NCBI RefSeq assembly: GCF_017876155.1
Contig: NZ_JAGINP010000001.1
Coordinates: 62,001-126,000, forward strand
Source: Azospirillum rugosum
Lineage (GTDB): Bacteria > Pseudomonadota > Alphaproteobacteria > Azospirillales > Azospirillaceae
Reading direction: 5' to 3'
Length of the DNA: 64,000 nt
The position numbers were made by a program, and so were the translations under genes. This document shows, piece after piece, positions 34,627 to 43,315 of this stretch; position 1 is the stretch's first letter; each line of letters starts with the position of its first letter. The notes under the pieces were generated by a model, which saw only the letters and a program-made list of their open reading frames with translations, ran no database searches and was not told where the DNA came from.

Positions 34627-37389
34627 ATGGATGATCTGCTCTCTGAATTCCTGACGGAAACCAACGAAAACCTGTCCGTTCTCGACGTGGAACTGGTCCG
34701 TCTGGAGCAGAATCCCAACAATCCTGAACTGCTGTCGAACATCTTCCGACTCGTCCACACCATCAAGGGCACCTGCGGCTTCCTCGGCCTGCCGCGCCTG
34801 GAGAAGGTGGCCCACGCGTCGGAGAACGTGCTGGGCAAGTTCCGCGACGGGGAACTGACCATCACCCCGGAAGCGGTGTCGCTGATCCTGCAGGCGCTGG
34901 ACACCATCAAGAGCCTGCTCGCCGTGCTGGAGGCCACCGAGGCCGAGCCGCCCGGCGACGACCTGCCGCTGATTGAGCGCCTGAACCTGTGCGCCGAAGG
35001 CAAGCTGGGCGGCGGCGCCCCCGCGGCGAAGCCCGCCCCGGCGCCCGAGCCGACGGCCCCGGCCGTCGCCGCAGCGGAGGTGCCGGTCCCGTCCTCCTCC
35101 GGCAACGTCACGCTCGACGAGCTCGAGGCGATCTGGAACGCCACGCCGGGCCCGACCAGCACCGCGCTCGCCCCGGTCGCGCCGGAGCCCGCCGACGAAC
35201 CCGCCCCGTCCCAGGACCTCGTCGTACCGGACGCCGAGCCGGCCCCCGCCGCCAAGGTTCCCGCCGCCGCTGCCGCCGACGCCGCCGGCTCGGCCGGTGC
35301 CGGCCCCGAGGCCGCCGCGAAGGAATCGGCGGTCGCCGCGCAGACCATCCGCGTGAACGTGGACCTGCTCGAAAACCTGATGACCATGGTCTCGGAGCTG
35401 GTGCTGACCCGCAACCAGCTGCTCCAGATCCTGCGCTCCCAGAAGGAGAGCGAGTTCGCCGCCCCGCTGCAGCGCCTGAACCACGTGACGTCGGAGCTGC
35501 AGGAGGGCGTCATGAAGACGCGCATGCAGCCCATCGGCAACGCCTGGGCCAAGCTGCCGCGCCTGGTCCGCGACCTGGCGCACGAACTGGCGAAGAAGAT
35601 CGACCTCCAGATGCTCGGCGCCGACACCGAGCTGGACCGCCAGGTGCTGGAGCTGATCAAGGACCCGCTGACGCACATGGTGCGCAACTCGGCGGACCAC
35701 GGCCTGGAAACCCCGGCGGAGCGCCTGCGCTCCGGCAAGTCGGAGACCGGCCGCATCACGCTGAACGCCTATCACGAAGGCGGCCACATCATCATCGAGA
35801 TCCAGGACGACGGTAAGGGCCTGGCGATCGACAAGATCAAGCAGAAGGCCATCCAGAACGGCCTGGCGAGCGAGGGTGAGCTGGCGACGATGTCGGACCA
35901 GCAGATCATCCAGTTCATCATGAAGCCGGGTTTCTCGACCGCCGCGAAGGTCACCAACGTGTCCGGCCGCGGCGTCGGCATGGACGTGGTGAAGACCAAC
36001 ATCGAGAAGATCGGCGGCACGATCGAGATCAAGTCCCAGCAGGGCAAGGGCTCGACCTTCGTCATCAAGATCCCGCTGACGCTGGCCATCGTCTCCGCCC
36101 TGATCGTGGAATGCGCGGGCGAGCGCTTCGCCATCCCGCAGATCAGCGTGGTCGAGCTGGTGCGCGCCGCCGCCGACAGCGAGCACACCATCGAGCGGCT
36201 GAAGGGCACGCCCGTCCTGCGCCTGCGCAACCGCCTGCTGCCGCTGGTCTCGCTCCAGGAACTGCTGCGGCTCGACGACCAGGAAGGGGCGGAGAAGAAG
36301 GACGACGAGACCTTCATCGTCGTCACCCAGGTCGGCACCTACACCTTCGGCATCATGGTCGACCGCGTGTTCGACACCGAGGAAATCGTGGTGAAGCCGG
36401 TGGCGCCGATCCTGCGCCACATCGAGATGTTCTCGGGCAACACGATCCTCGGCGACGGCTCGGTCATCATGATCCTCGACCCGAACGGCATCGCGTCGGC
36501 GACCGGCGAGATGACCATGGGCGAGAACGTCAGCAAGGAGACGACCTCGGTCCAGGCGACCCGCCAGGAGGACAAGATGGCGCTGCTGCTGTTCCGCGCC
36601 GGCGCCGGCGCGCCGAAGGCGGTGCCGCTGTCGCTGGTCGCCCGCCTGGAGGACGTGGACCTCGCCTCCGTCGAGCAGTCGAACGGCATGCCGGTCGTCC
36701 AGTACCGCGGCAAGCTGATGCCGCTGGTTCCGATCGACCCGGCCTTCGCCATGGAAAGCGAAGGGCGCCAGCCGGTGCTGGTCTTCGCCGACGGCGACCG
36801 CAGCATGGGCCTGATCGTCGACGAGATCGTGGACATCGTGGAGGAGCGGCTGGTGGTCCAGCTGACCGCCGAGCGTCCGGGCATGATGGGCTCCGCCATC
36901 ATCGCCGGCAAGGCGACCGACGTCATCGACGCCGGCTTCTTCCTGACGCAGGCCTACAAGGACTGGTTCGGCTCCTCCTCGACCGACGCCTACGAGGAGG
37001 AGAAGGCGCAGCAGCGCGTGCTGCTGGTCGACGACAGCCCCTTCTTCCGCAACCTGCTGACCCCGCTGCTGTCGGTGGCCGGCTACGACGTGACGGCCGT
37101 GGAGAACGCCACGGAGGCCCTGGCCCTGTGCGAGTCGGGCGAGGACTTCGACGTCATCGTGTCGGACATCGAGATGCCGGGCATGAGCGGCTTCGACTTC
37201 GCCGAAGCGGTCCGCCAGGGCGGCCGCTGGAGCGCCGTCCCGATGGTCGCCCTGTCCAGCCACGCCAGCCCGCGCGACCTCGACCGCGGACGCCAGGCCG
37301 GCTTCACCGACTATGTCGCCAAGTTCGACCGTGACGCGCTGCTGTACGCGCTCCAGCAGACGCTGTCCGAGCAGAAAGGTGCCGCATGA
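34627..37389 (+). CDS. cheA: chemotaxis histidine kinase CheA with C-terminal receiver
   Basis: This 920-residue hybrid CheA is the kinase of the chemotaxis array. The HPt (P1) domain has H44 (LVHTIKGTCGFLGL). A long Ala/Pro-rich stretch (about 120-240) replaces a clear P2. Dimerisation (P3, about 245-310) and kinase (P4, about 310-490; VRNSADHGLETP, DDGKGLAIDKIK, SGRGVGMDVVKTN) follow. Two CheW-like domains (about 490-625 and 640-780) and a receiver (about 795-915; FDVIVSDIEMPGMSG) complete it. The receiver may act as a phosphate sink. It starts a cheA-cheW-cheY-cheB-cheR operon, as described for Azospirillum and Rhodospirillum centenum. Confidence 0.96.
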   Translation: MDDLLSEFLTETNENLSVLDVELVRLEQNPNNPELLSNIFRLVHTIKGTCGFLGLPRLEKVAHASENVLGKFRDGELTITPEAVSLILQALDTIKSLLAVLEATEAEPPGDDLPLIERLNLCAEGKLGGGAPAAKPAPAPEPTAPAVAAAEVPVPSSSGNVTLDELEAIWNATPGPTSTALAPVAPEPADEPAPSQDLVVPDAEPAPAAKVPAAAAADAAGSAGAGPEAAAKESAVAAQTIRVNVDLLENLMTMVSELVLTRNQLLQILRSQKESEFAAPLQRLNHVTSELQEGVMKTRMQPIGNAWAKLPRLVRDLAHELAKKIDLQMLGADTELDRQVLELIKDPLTHMVRNSADHGLETPAERLRSGKSETGRITLNAYHEGGHIIIEIQDDGKGLAIDKIKQKAIQNGLASEGELATMSDQQIIQFIMKPGFSTAAKVTNVSGRGVGMDVVKTNIEKIGGTIEIKSQQGKGSTFVIKIPLTLAIVSALIVECAGERFAIPQISVVELVRAAADSEHTIERLKGTPVLRLRNRLLPLVSLQELLRLDDQEGAEKKDDETFIVVTQVGTYTFGIMVDRVFDTEEIVVKPVAPILRHIEMFSGNTILGDGSVIMILDPNGIASATGEMTMGENVSKETTSVQATRQEDKMALLLFRAGAGAPKAVPLSLVARLEDVDLASVEQSNGMPVVQYRGKLMPLVPIDPAFAMESEGRQPVLVFADGDRSMGLIVDEIVDIVEERLVVQLTAERPGMMGSAIIAGKATDVIDAGFFLTQAYKDWFGSSSTDAYEEEKAQQRVLLVDDSPFFRNLLTPLLSVAGYDVTAVENATEALALCESGEDFDVIVSDIEMPGMSGFDFAEAVRQGGRWSAVPMVALSSHASPRDLDRGRQAGFTDYVAKFDRDALLYALQQTLSEQKGAA

Positions 37390-37886
37390 GCAACGCCAAG
37401 CTGCCCACCACGACCAAGAAGGCCAAGGGCGACGAGATCGTCTCCGGCGGCAACCAGGACTATGTGACCATGACGATCGCCGACCAGCTGTTCGGCATCC
37501 CGGTCCTCCAAGTCCAGGACGTGCTGGGGCACCAGCGGATCACCCGCATCCCGCTCGCCCCGCCGGAGGTCGCCGGATCGCTGAACCTGCGCGGCCGCAT
37601 CGTCACCGCCATCGATGTCCGCCTGCGGCTCGGCCTGCCGTCGCGCCCGAAGGACAAGCCGGGCATGTCCATCGTGGTCGACCTGCGCGGCGAGCTGTAC
37701 AGCCTGATGGTCGACAGCGTCGGCGAGGTGCTCAGCCTGTCCAACGACGACTTCGAGCGCAATCCGGCGACGCTCGATCCGCGCTGGCGGGAGGTGTCCA
37801 CCGGCATCTACCGCCTGAACGGGCAGCTGATGGTGGTGCTGGACGTGCCGCGCCTGCTGAATTTCACCACCATGGAAGCGGCCTGA
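37386..37886 (+). CDS. cheW: chemotaxis coupling protein CheW
   Basis: This 166-residue adaptor couples chemoreceptors to CheA. The whole chain after a 25-residue charged lead is one CheW domain (QDYVTMTIADQLFGIPVLQV, GSLNLRGRIVTAIDVRLRLG, VDSVGEVLSL). ATG overlaps the cheA stop by 4 bp, so they are translationally coupled. Confidence 0.95.
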   Translation: MSNAKLPTTTKKAKGDEIVSGGNQDYVTMTIADQLFGIPVLQVQDVLGHQRITRIPLAPPEVAGSLNLRGRIVTAIDVRLRLGLPSRPKDKPGMSIVVDLRGELYSLMVDSVGEVLSLSNDDFERNPATLDPRWREVSTGIYRLNGQLMVVLDVPRLLNFTTMEAA

Positions 37887-37938
37887 GGCTACTCTCACCG
37901 GTCTGCTGAAAAAGCGAAGCCTTGAGGCCCGAGTCACC

Positions 37939-38304
37939 ATGAAATCCTGCCTTGTGGTCGATGACAGCCGCGTGGTCCGTAAGGTCGCGCGGAAGATCCT
38001 GGAGGAGCTGAACTTCGCCTGCACCGAGGCGGAGGACGGCAAACAGGCCATGGAGGCCTGCGCGGACCGGATGCCGGACGCCATCCTTCTGGACTGGAAC
38101 ATGCCGGTGATGACCGGCATCGAGTTCCTCCGCCGCCTGCGGAAGATGAGCGGCGGGGACTTTCCCAAAGTCGTCTTCTGCACGACGGAAAACGATCTGG
38201 CGCACATCCAGGAGGCGCTGTCCGCAGGGGCGAACGAGTACATCATGAAGCCCTTCGACAGCGACATCATCCAGACCAAGTTCCAGCAGGTCGGTCTGCT
38301 GTGA
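37939..38304 (+). CDS. cheY: chemotaxis response regulator CheY
   Basis: This 121-residue single-domain receiver binds the flagellar switch when phosphorylated. It has the acidic pair in VVDDSR, D52 (LLDWNMPVMTG), the T in FCTTEN and the lysine in YIMKPFDSD. It lies 52 bp after cheW and 54 bp before cheB in the same operon. The receiver on CheA could compete with it for phosphate. Confidence 0.95.
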   Translation: MKSCLVVDDSRVVRKVARKILEELNFACTEAEDGKQAMEACADRMPDAILLDWNMPVMTGIEFLRRLRKMSGGDFPKVVFCTTENDLAHIQEALSAGANEYIMKPFDSDIIQTKFQQVGLL

Positions 38305-38358
38305 CGCGGGTCCACCCCGCATCGCAGCCGCCCTGGCCGCCGAAAGGCTGACCGCGTC

Positions 38359-39534
38359 ATGTCCGACCGTTTTGGCAAGAGCCCCTTTGCCGCAGCGCCG
38401 CCGTCATCGCCGACCAACCAGGATCCGGTCCGGGTCATGGTGGTGGACGACTCCGCCGTGATCCGCGGCCTCCTGACCCGCGCCCTGGAAGGCGACCCCG
38501 ACATCCGGGTCGTTGCGTCCGTCGGCGACGGGCAGATGGCCATCAACTCGCTCCAGCGCAACTCGATCGACGTGATCGTGCTGGACATCGAAATGCCGGT
38601 GATGGACGGCCTGACCGCCATCCCGAAGCTGCTGGCGGTGGCGCCGCAGGTCAAGATCATCATGGCCTCCACGCTCACGCTGCGCGGGGCCGACATCTCC
38701 ATGCGCTGCCTGTCGGCGGGTGCGGCCGACTACATCCCGAAGCCCACCTCGACCCGCGAGATCGGCGGGGCGGAAGACTTCAAGCGCGAGCTGGTGTCCA
38801 AGGTGAAGGCGCTGGGCGCGGCGGCCAAGCGCGCCGGCTCCCGCTCCCGCGGGGAACTGCGGCCGCTGGCCCCGGTGTCGCCGGCCTTCCTGAAGCGCGA
38901 ACCGCCGCCGGTGACCCTGCGCCCCGCGCCCGCCGTCGGCGCCGCCGCCCCGGTGAAGCCGGACCTGATCGCCATCGGCAGCTCCACCGGCGGCCCGCAG
39001 GCGCTGTTCGAGGTGCTGAGCCACCTGAAGGGCGGCGTGACGCAGCCGATCCTGATCACCCAGCACATGCCGGCCACCTTCACCACCATCCTGGCGGAGC
39101 ACATCACCCGCCAGTGCGGGCTGAACGCCCAGGAGGCGAAGGACGGCGAGCCGATCGTCCAGGGGCGCTGCTACATCGCGCCCGGCGATTTCCACATGCT
39201 GGTTCACCAGCGCGCCGGCGCCAACGTCATCGCGCTGACCAAGGACCCGCCCGAGAATTTCTGCCGCCCGGCGGTGGACCCGATGATGCGGTCGATCGTG
39301 CGCGCCTACGGCCGCAAGGTGCTGGCCTGCATCCTGACCGGCATGGGCCAGGACGGGCTGAAGGGCTGCACCGAGGTGGTGAACGCCGGCGGCACGCTGA
39401 TCGCGCAGGACGAGGCGTCCAGCGTGGTCTGGGGCATGCCCGGCGCCGTGGCCCAGGCGGGCATCTGTTCCGCCGTGCTGCCGCTGAAGGAAATCGGACC
39501 CTACATCCGCAAGTTCGCGTCGAGGGCAGCATGA
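38359..39534 (+). CDS. cheB: chemotaxis methylesterase CheB
   Basis: This 391-residue enzyme removes methyl groups from (and deamidates) chemoreceptors. The receiver has D76 (VLDIEMPVMDG). After an Ala/Pro-rich linker the catalytic domain shows the triad: serine in IGSSTGGPQAL, histidine in ITQHMPATFT and aspartate in GMGQDGLKG. It overlaps cheR by 4 bp. Together with CheR it provides adaptation. Confidence 0.96.
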   Translation: MSDRFGKSPFAAAPPSSPTNQDPVRVMVVDDSAVIRGLLTRALEGDPDIRVVASVGDGQMAINSLQRNSIDVIVLDIEMPVMDGLTAIPKLLAVAPQVKIIMASTLTLRGADISMRCLSAGAADYIPKPTSTREIGGAEDFKRELVSKVKALGAAAKRAGSRSRGELRPLAPVSPAFLKREPPPVTLRPAPAVGAAAPVKPDLIAIGSSTGGPQALFEVLSHLKGGVTQPILITQHMPATFTTILAEHITRQCGLNAQEAKDGEPIVQGRCYIAPGDFHMLVHQRAGANVIALTKDPPENFCRPAVDPMMRSIVRAYGRKVLACILTGMGQDGLKGCTEVVNAGGTLIAQDEASSVVWGMPGAVAQAGICSAVLPLKEIGPYIRKFASRAA

Positions 39535-40376
39535 GAGTCGAAGATTTCGACATGTTCTCCACGCTGCTCAAGCAGCGTTCCGGACTCGTCCTCACCCGCG
39601 ACAAGGCCTACCTGCTCGAATCCCGGCTGATGCCGGTGGCGCGCAAGTGGAACATGAAGGGGCTGGAGGAGCTGGCCGCCACCGTGCGCACGCGCAAGGA
39701 CGAAGCCCTGCTGCGCGACATCACGGAGGCGATGACCACCAACGAGTCCTCCTTCTTCCGCGACCAGAAGCCCTTCGACCAGTTCCGGCAGATCGTCCTG
39801 CCGCGGCTGCTGGAGACCCGCGCGACCAAGCGGTCCATCCGCATCTGGTCGGCCGCCTGCTCTTCGGGGCAGGAGGCCTACTCGCTGGCCATGATGCTGA
39901 ACGAGGACGCGGCGAAGATCGCCGGCTGGCGGATCGAGATCGTCGGCACCGACATCTCGTCGGAGATGGTGGAGCGGTCGAAGTCCGGCGTCTACACCCA
40001 GTTCGAGGTGCAGCGCGGCCTGCCCATCCAGATGCTGGTGAAGCACTTCAAGCAGCAGGGCGACAAGTGGCAGATCAGCCAGCAGCTGCGGCAGATGGTC
40101 AGCTTCCGCGAGTTCAACCTGCTGGGCGACCTGTCGGCGCTGGGCCAATTCGACGTGGTGTTCTGCCGCAACGTGCTGATCTATTTCGACCAGCCGACCA
40201 AGACCAAGGTGCTGGACGCCATCGCCCGGCAGATGCCGCAGGACGGCGTGCTGTATCTCGGCGGCGCCGAGACGGTCCTGGGCATCACGGAGCGCTTCAA
40301 GCCGGTGGACGGGCAGCGCGGGCTCTACAGCCTGGGCGGCTTCACCGCGCCGGGCGGGCTGAAGGCGGCGGTGTGA
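39531..40376 (+). CDS. cheR: chemoreceptor methyltransferase CheR
   Basis: This 281-residue enzyme methylates glutamates of chemoreceptors with SAM. An N-terminal helical domain (about 1-75; LKQRSGLVLTRDKAYLLESR) precedes the catalytic domain with WSAACSSGQEAYSLAM, GTDISSEMVERSKSG and FCRNVLIYFD. ATG 39531 overlaps the cheB stop (ATGA). It is the last gene of the operon; repeat copy 3 follows. No chemoreceptor gene is in the window. Confidence 0.96.
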   Translation: MRVEDFDMFSTLLKQRSGLVLTRDKAYLLESRLMPVARKWNMKGLEELAATVRTRKDEALLRDITEAMTTNESSFFRDQKPFDQFRQIVLPRLLETRATKRSIRIWSAACSSGQEAYSLAMMLNEDAAKIAGWRIEIVGTDISSEMVERSKSGVYTQFEVQRGLPIQMLVKHFKQQGDKWQISQQLRQMVSFREFNLLGDLSALGQFDVVFCRNVLIYFDQPTKTKVLDAIARQMPQDGVLYLGGAETVLGITERFKPVDGQRGLYSLGGFTAPGGLKAAV

Positions 40377-40400
40377 GCGCCGCCGCCGCGTCGGTTTCCG

Positions 40401-40487
40401 CGTAGGTTGGGTGGAGCGTCAGCGCAACCCAACACGCGTCACCATGCAGGCGATGTTGGGTTTCGCTGACGCTTCACCCAACCTACG
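40401..40487. repeat. GTAGGTTGGGTGGAGCG inverted repeat, copy 3
   Basis: Arms at 40401-40434 and 40454-40487 are near-perfect reverse complements (left arm begins CGTAGGTTGGGTGGAGCGTC). It lies between the convergent cheR and ctrA genes, as copies 1 and 2 lie between other convergent pairs, which suggests a role or tolerance as a bidirectional terminator. Confidence 0.88.
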
Positions 40488-40515
40488 ATTGACGTTCCGA
40501 GAGAAGGGGCGGGCG

Positions 40516-41247
40516 TCAGCCCGCCGCCTGGGCCTGGGGGTGCGGGACGCGCGGGAGCGGTGCGGCGTCCTCGTGCGGGTCGCGCAGCACATAGCCGCGG
40601 CCCCAGACCGTCTCGATGTAATTGTCGCCCTGCGTGGCCGCCACCAGCTTCTTGCGCAGCTTGCAGACGAACACGTCGATGATCTTCAGCTCCGGCTCGT
40701 CCATACCGCCGTAGAGATGGTTCAGGAACATCTCCTTGGTCAGCGTGGTGCCCTTGCGGAGCGACAGCAGCTCCAGGATGCCGTATTCCTTGCCGGTCAG
40801 GTGCAGCGGCTGGCTGTCCACCTCCACCGTGCGGGTGTCCAGGTTCACGGTCAGGCGGCCGGTGCGGATGATGCTGTCGGAATGGCCCTTGGACCGGCGC
40901 ACGATCGCCTGGATGCGGGCGATCAGTTCGCGCTTGTCGAAGGGCTTGGTCAGGTAGTCGTCGGCGCCGAAGCCCAGGCCCTTGATCTTGTGGTCAAGCT
41001 CCGACAGGCCGGACAGGATCAGGATCGGCGTGGTGACGCGCGCGGCGCGCAGGCGGCGCAGAACCTCGTACCCGTCGATGTCCGGCAGCATCAGATCCAG
41101 GATGATGATGTCGTAGTCGTACAGCTTGCCAATTTCCAGCCCGTCCTCACCGAGGTCGGTTGAATCGACGATGTAGCCCTCCGATTGGAGCATCAGCTCG
41201 ATGCTTTTGGCGACGGACGAATCGTCTTCGACCAGCAGAACCCTCAT
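40516..41247 (-). CDS. ctrA: master response regulator CtrA
   Basis: This 243-residue OmpR-family regulator matches CtrA closely: [20 protein letters not shown] at the start, D51 ([16 protein letters not shown]), [11 protein letters not shown], and the almost invariant DNA-binding region [20 protein letters not shown] ... [20 protein letters not shown] ... [19 protein letters not shown] 41247 is the family start; the longer frame to 41388 is leader. The C-terminus after RDP is longer than in Caulobacter and lacks the terminal Ala-Ala degradation signal (ends QAAG). In Rhodospirillales CtrA is usually a motility regulator rather than an essential cell-cycle factor. Two CtrA-like sites in its leader suggest autoregulation. 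Confidence 0.95.
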   Translation of the reverse strand: MRVLLVEDDSSVAKSIELMLQSEGYIVDSTDLGEDGLEIGKLYDYDIIILDLMLPDIDGYEVLRRLRAARVTTPILILSGLSELDHKIKGLGFGADDYLTKPFDKRELIARIQAIVRRSKGHSDSIIRTGRLTVNLDTRTVEVDSQPLHLTGKEYGILELLSLRKGTTLTKEMFLNHLYGGMDEPELKIIDVFVCKLRKKLVAATQGDNYIETVWGRGYVLRDPHEDAAPLPRVPHPQAQAAG

Positions 41248-41345
41248 GGCGATATCCCGACGTTTGATGGCGCTTTTCTGGCAACCCGATAAGGCGTGGT
41301 AAGGTCGTATGACCTTTAACAGATCGGCTCGTCTGTTTACAGAGG

Positions 41346-41360
41346 TTAACAGACGATTCA
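41346..41360 (+). promoter_or_regulatory. CtrA-like site (TTAA-N7-TTCA) between ctrA and fliI
   Basis: TTAACAGACGATTCA at 41346-41360 has one mismatch to TTAA-N7-TTAA. It lies about 100 bp upstream of the ctrA start and 63 bp upstream of the fliI start, in the divergent region. Confidence 0.5.
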
Positions 41361-41383
41361 GCTTAACGCCAGAGGCATAGCGC

Positions 41384-41398
41384 TTCATTTAACGTTAA
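41384..41398 (+). promoter_or_regulatory. CtrA-like site (TTCA-N7-TTAA) between ctrA and fliI
   Basis: TTCATTTAACGTTAA at 41384-41398 has one mismatch to TTAA-N7-TTAA and contains an additional TTAA half-site at 41389-41392. It lies 25 bp before the fliI GTG start. The region 41316-41398 has five TTAA tetramers, remarkable at this GC content. Confidence 0.5.
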
Positions 41399-41422
41399 TG
41401 TTTCGAGGCGATCATACTCCAG

Positions 41423-42862
41423 GTGGTGGCCGCCGCTGCGCGCGCCGCCGCCCGTACTCCCGTCCCGGTTATCCGTCCCGGATTCCTTGTCAACGTCCGC
41501 GAAACAGCCAAAACCGTGCCCGCCGACGTCGCCCGCCTTCTTCAAGAGATCGAAGCCCTTCCCGGCTACAGCCGGTTCGGGCGCGTCACCGCCGTGCTCG
41601 GCCTGCTGGTCGAAGTCGGCGGCATCGAGAAGGAATTGTCCGTCGGCGGCCGTTGCATCGTGGAATCCCGCGACGGTCGCCAAGTACCTTGTGAGGTGGT
41701 TGGCTTTCGACAAGGACGCGCATTGCTTATGCCATTCGGGTCCATTGACGGCGTCGGGCTCGGCTGCAGGGCTCTGGTGTCGGACGGCCAGCCGTCCGTT
41801 TTCCCCACCGACGCATGGCTGGGCCGCGTGATCAACGCGCTGGGGGAGCCGGTGGACGGCAAGGGCCCGCTGCCCAAGGGGCCGCGCGGCGTGCCGGTGC
41901 GCAACAACCCGCCCTCGGCCCACGCCCGCGCCCGCGTCGGCGAGAAGCTGGACCTGGGCATCCGCGCGATCAACGCTTTCCTGACCTGCTGCCGCGGCCA
42001 GCGCATGGGCATCTTCGCGGGCTCCGGCGTCGGCAAGTCGTCGGTCATGTCGATGCTCGCCCGCTTCTCCGCCGCGGAGGTTGCGGTGATCGGCCTGATC
42101 GGCGAGCGCGGGCGCGAGCTTCAGGAGTTCATCACCGAGGATCTGGGGGAGGAGGGCCTGGCGCGCAGCATCGTCGTCTGCGCCACGTCGGACGAGGCGC
42201 CGCTGATGCGCCGGCAGGCGGCCTACATGACCATGGCGGTGGCGGAGCATTTCCGCGACCAGGGCCGCGACGTGCTGTGCATGATGGACAGCGTCACCCG
42301 CTTCGCCATGGCCCAGCGCGAGATCGGCCTGTCGGCGGGCGAACCGCCGACGACCAAGGGCTACCCGCCGACCGTCTTCGCCGAGCTGCCACGCCTGCTG
42401 GAGCGGGCGGGGCCGGGCGTGGCCGGATCGGGCTCCATCACCGGGCTGTTCACCGTGCTGGTGGAAGGCGACGACCACAACGAGCCGATCGCCGATGCCG
42501 TGCGCGGCATCCTGGACGGGCACATCGTGCTGGAACGCCAGATCGGCGAGCGCGGGCGCTACCCCGCCATCAACATCCTGCGCAGCGTGTCGCGAACCAT
42601 GCCCGGTTGCAACGCGCCCATCGAGAACGAGCTGGTGAACCACGCGCGCCGCCTGATGTCGTCCTACGACAACATGGCGGAGATGATCCGCCTGGGCGCC
42701 TACCGGAAAGGAACCGACCCGCAGGTGGACGAAGCCATCCATTACCAGCCGGCGCTGGAGGCCTTCCTGAAGCAGGGCAAGCGCGAGGCGACGAACCTCG
42801 ACGAGAGCTACGCCATGCTGGCCGCGATCTTCGGCATCGAACAGTGGCCGCCGCAAGAATGA
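41423..42862 (+). CDS. fliI: flagellar export ATPase FliI
   Basis: This 479-residue F1-beta-like ATPase energises the flagellar type III export gate as part of the FliH-FliI-FliJ complex. The P-loop [10 protein letters not shown] is at about 198-207, and the catalytic glutamate lies in [32 protein letters not shown] and [17 protein letters not shown] are typical of the family. The N-terminal beta barrel (about 45-115) is present. Start GTG 41423 is the first in frame; a second GTG follows directly. It overlaps fliJ by 4 bp. FliH is encoded 11 kb away on the other strand. Confidence 0.95.
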   Translation: MVAAAARAAARTPVPVIRPGFLVNVRETAKTVPADVARLLQEIEALPGYSRFGRVTAVLGLLVEVGGIEKELSVGGRCIVESRDGRQVPCEVVGFRQGRALLMPFGSIDGVGLGCRALVSDGQPSVFPTDAWLGRVINALGEPVDGKGPLPKGPRGVPVRNNPPSAHARARVGEKLDLGIRAINAFLTCCRGQRMGIFAGSGVGKSSVMSMLARFSAAEVAVIGLIGERGRELQEFITEDLGEEGLARSIVVCATSDEAPLMRRQAAYMTMAVAEHFRDQGRDVLCMMDSVTRFAMAQREIGLSAGEPPTTKGYPPTVFAELPRLLERAGPGVAGSGSITGLFTVLVEGDDHNEPIADAVRGILDGHIVLERQIGERGRYPAINILRSVSRTMPGCNAPIENELVNHARRLMSSYDNMAEMIRLGAYRKGTDPQVDEAIHYQPALEAFLKQGKREATNLDESYAMLAAIFGIEQWPPQE

Positions 42863-43296
42863 GCAGCCTCAAGACCATCATCCGCCTGCAGAAATGGAAG
42901 CTCGACGAGAAGCGCCGCGCGCTGGCCGAGCTTCAGAACCTCGCCGACCGCCTGAAGGCCGAGATCGAGCGGCTGAAGGAGGAGATCGCGGCGGAGCAGG
43001 AGACGGCCCGCAGCAATGTCGAATACTCCTTCACCTACAGCAACTACATCCAGGCCGCCATGGAACGCGGCAAGCGCCTGACCCAGTCCATGGGGCAGGT
43101 GGAGGGCCAGATCTCGGTCGCCACCGACGAGATGGCCGAAGCGTTCCAGGAGCTGAAGCGCTATGAGCTGGCCGAGGAAGAGCGGCTGAAGCGCGAGAAG
43201 GAAAAGCTGAAGCGCAAGGAGGCCAACATGCTGGACGAGACCGCGCTGGTCGGCTTCCGCCGCCGCCAGCAGGAGGAAAGCGGCGCCGAGTCATAA
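42859..43296 (+). CDS. fliJ: flagellar export protein FliJ
   Basis: This encodes 145 residues forming a long antiparallel coiled coil, starting [20 protein letters not shown] and rich in Glu, Lys and Arg throughout ([20 protein letters not shown]). FliJ inserts into the FliI hexamer and contacts FlhA. Sequence is poorly conserved in the family, but the position after fliI with a 4-bp ATGA overlap and the length support the call. Confidence 0.88.
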   Translation: MSSLKTIIRLQKWKLDEKRRALAELQNLADRLKAEIERLKEEIAAEQETARSNVEYSFTYSNYIQAAMERGKRLTQSMGQVEGQISVATDEMAEAFQELKRYELAEEERLKREKEKLKRKEANMLDETALVGFRRRQQEESGAES

Positions 43297-43315
43297 GGCG
43301 AGAACCGGTTTCAGC

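Noticed and set aside
34504..37263. Minus-strand open frame of 919 codons opposite cheA
   Set aside because: Composition is His/Asp/Arg-rich without any motif; cheA on the plus strand is unambiguous.
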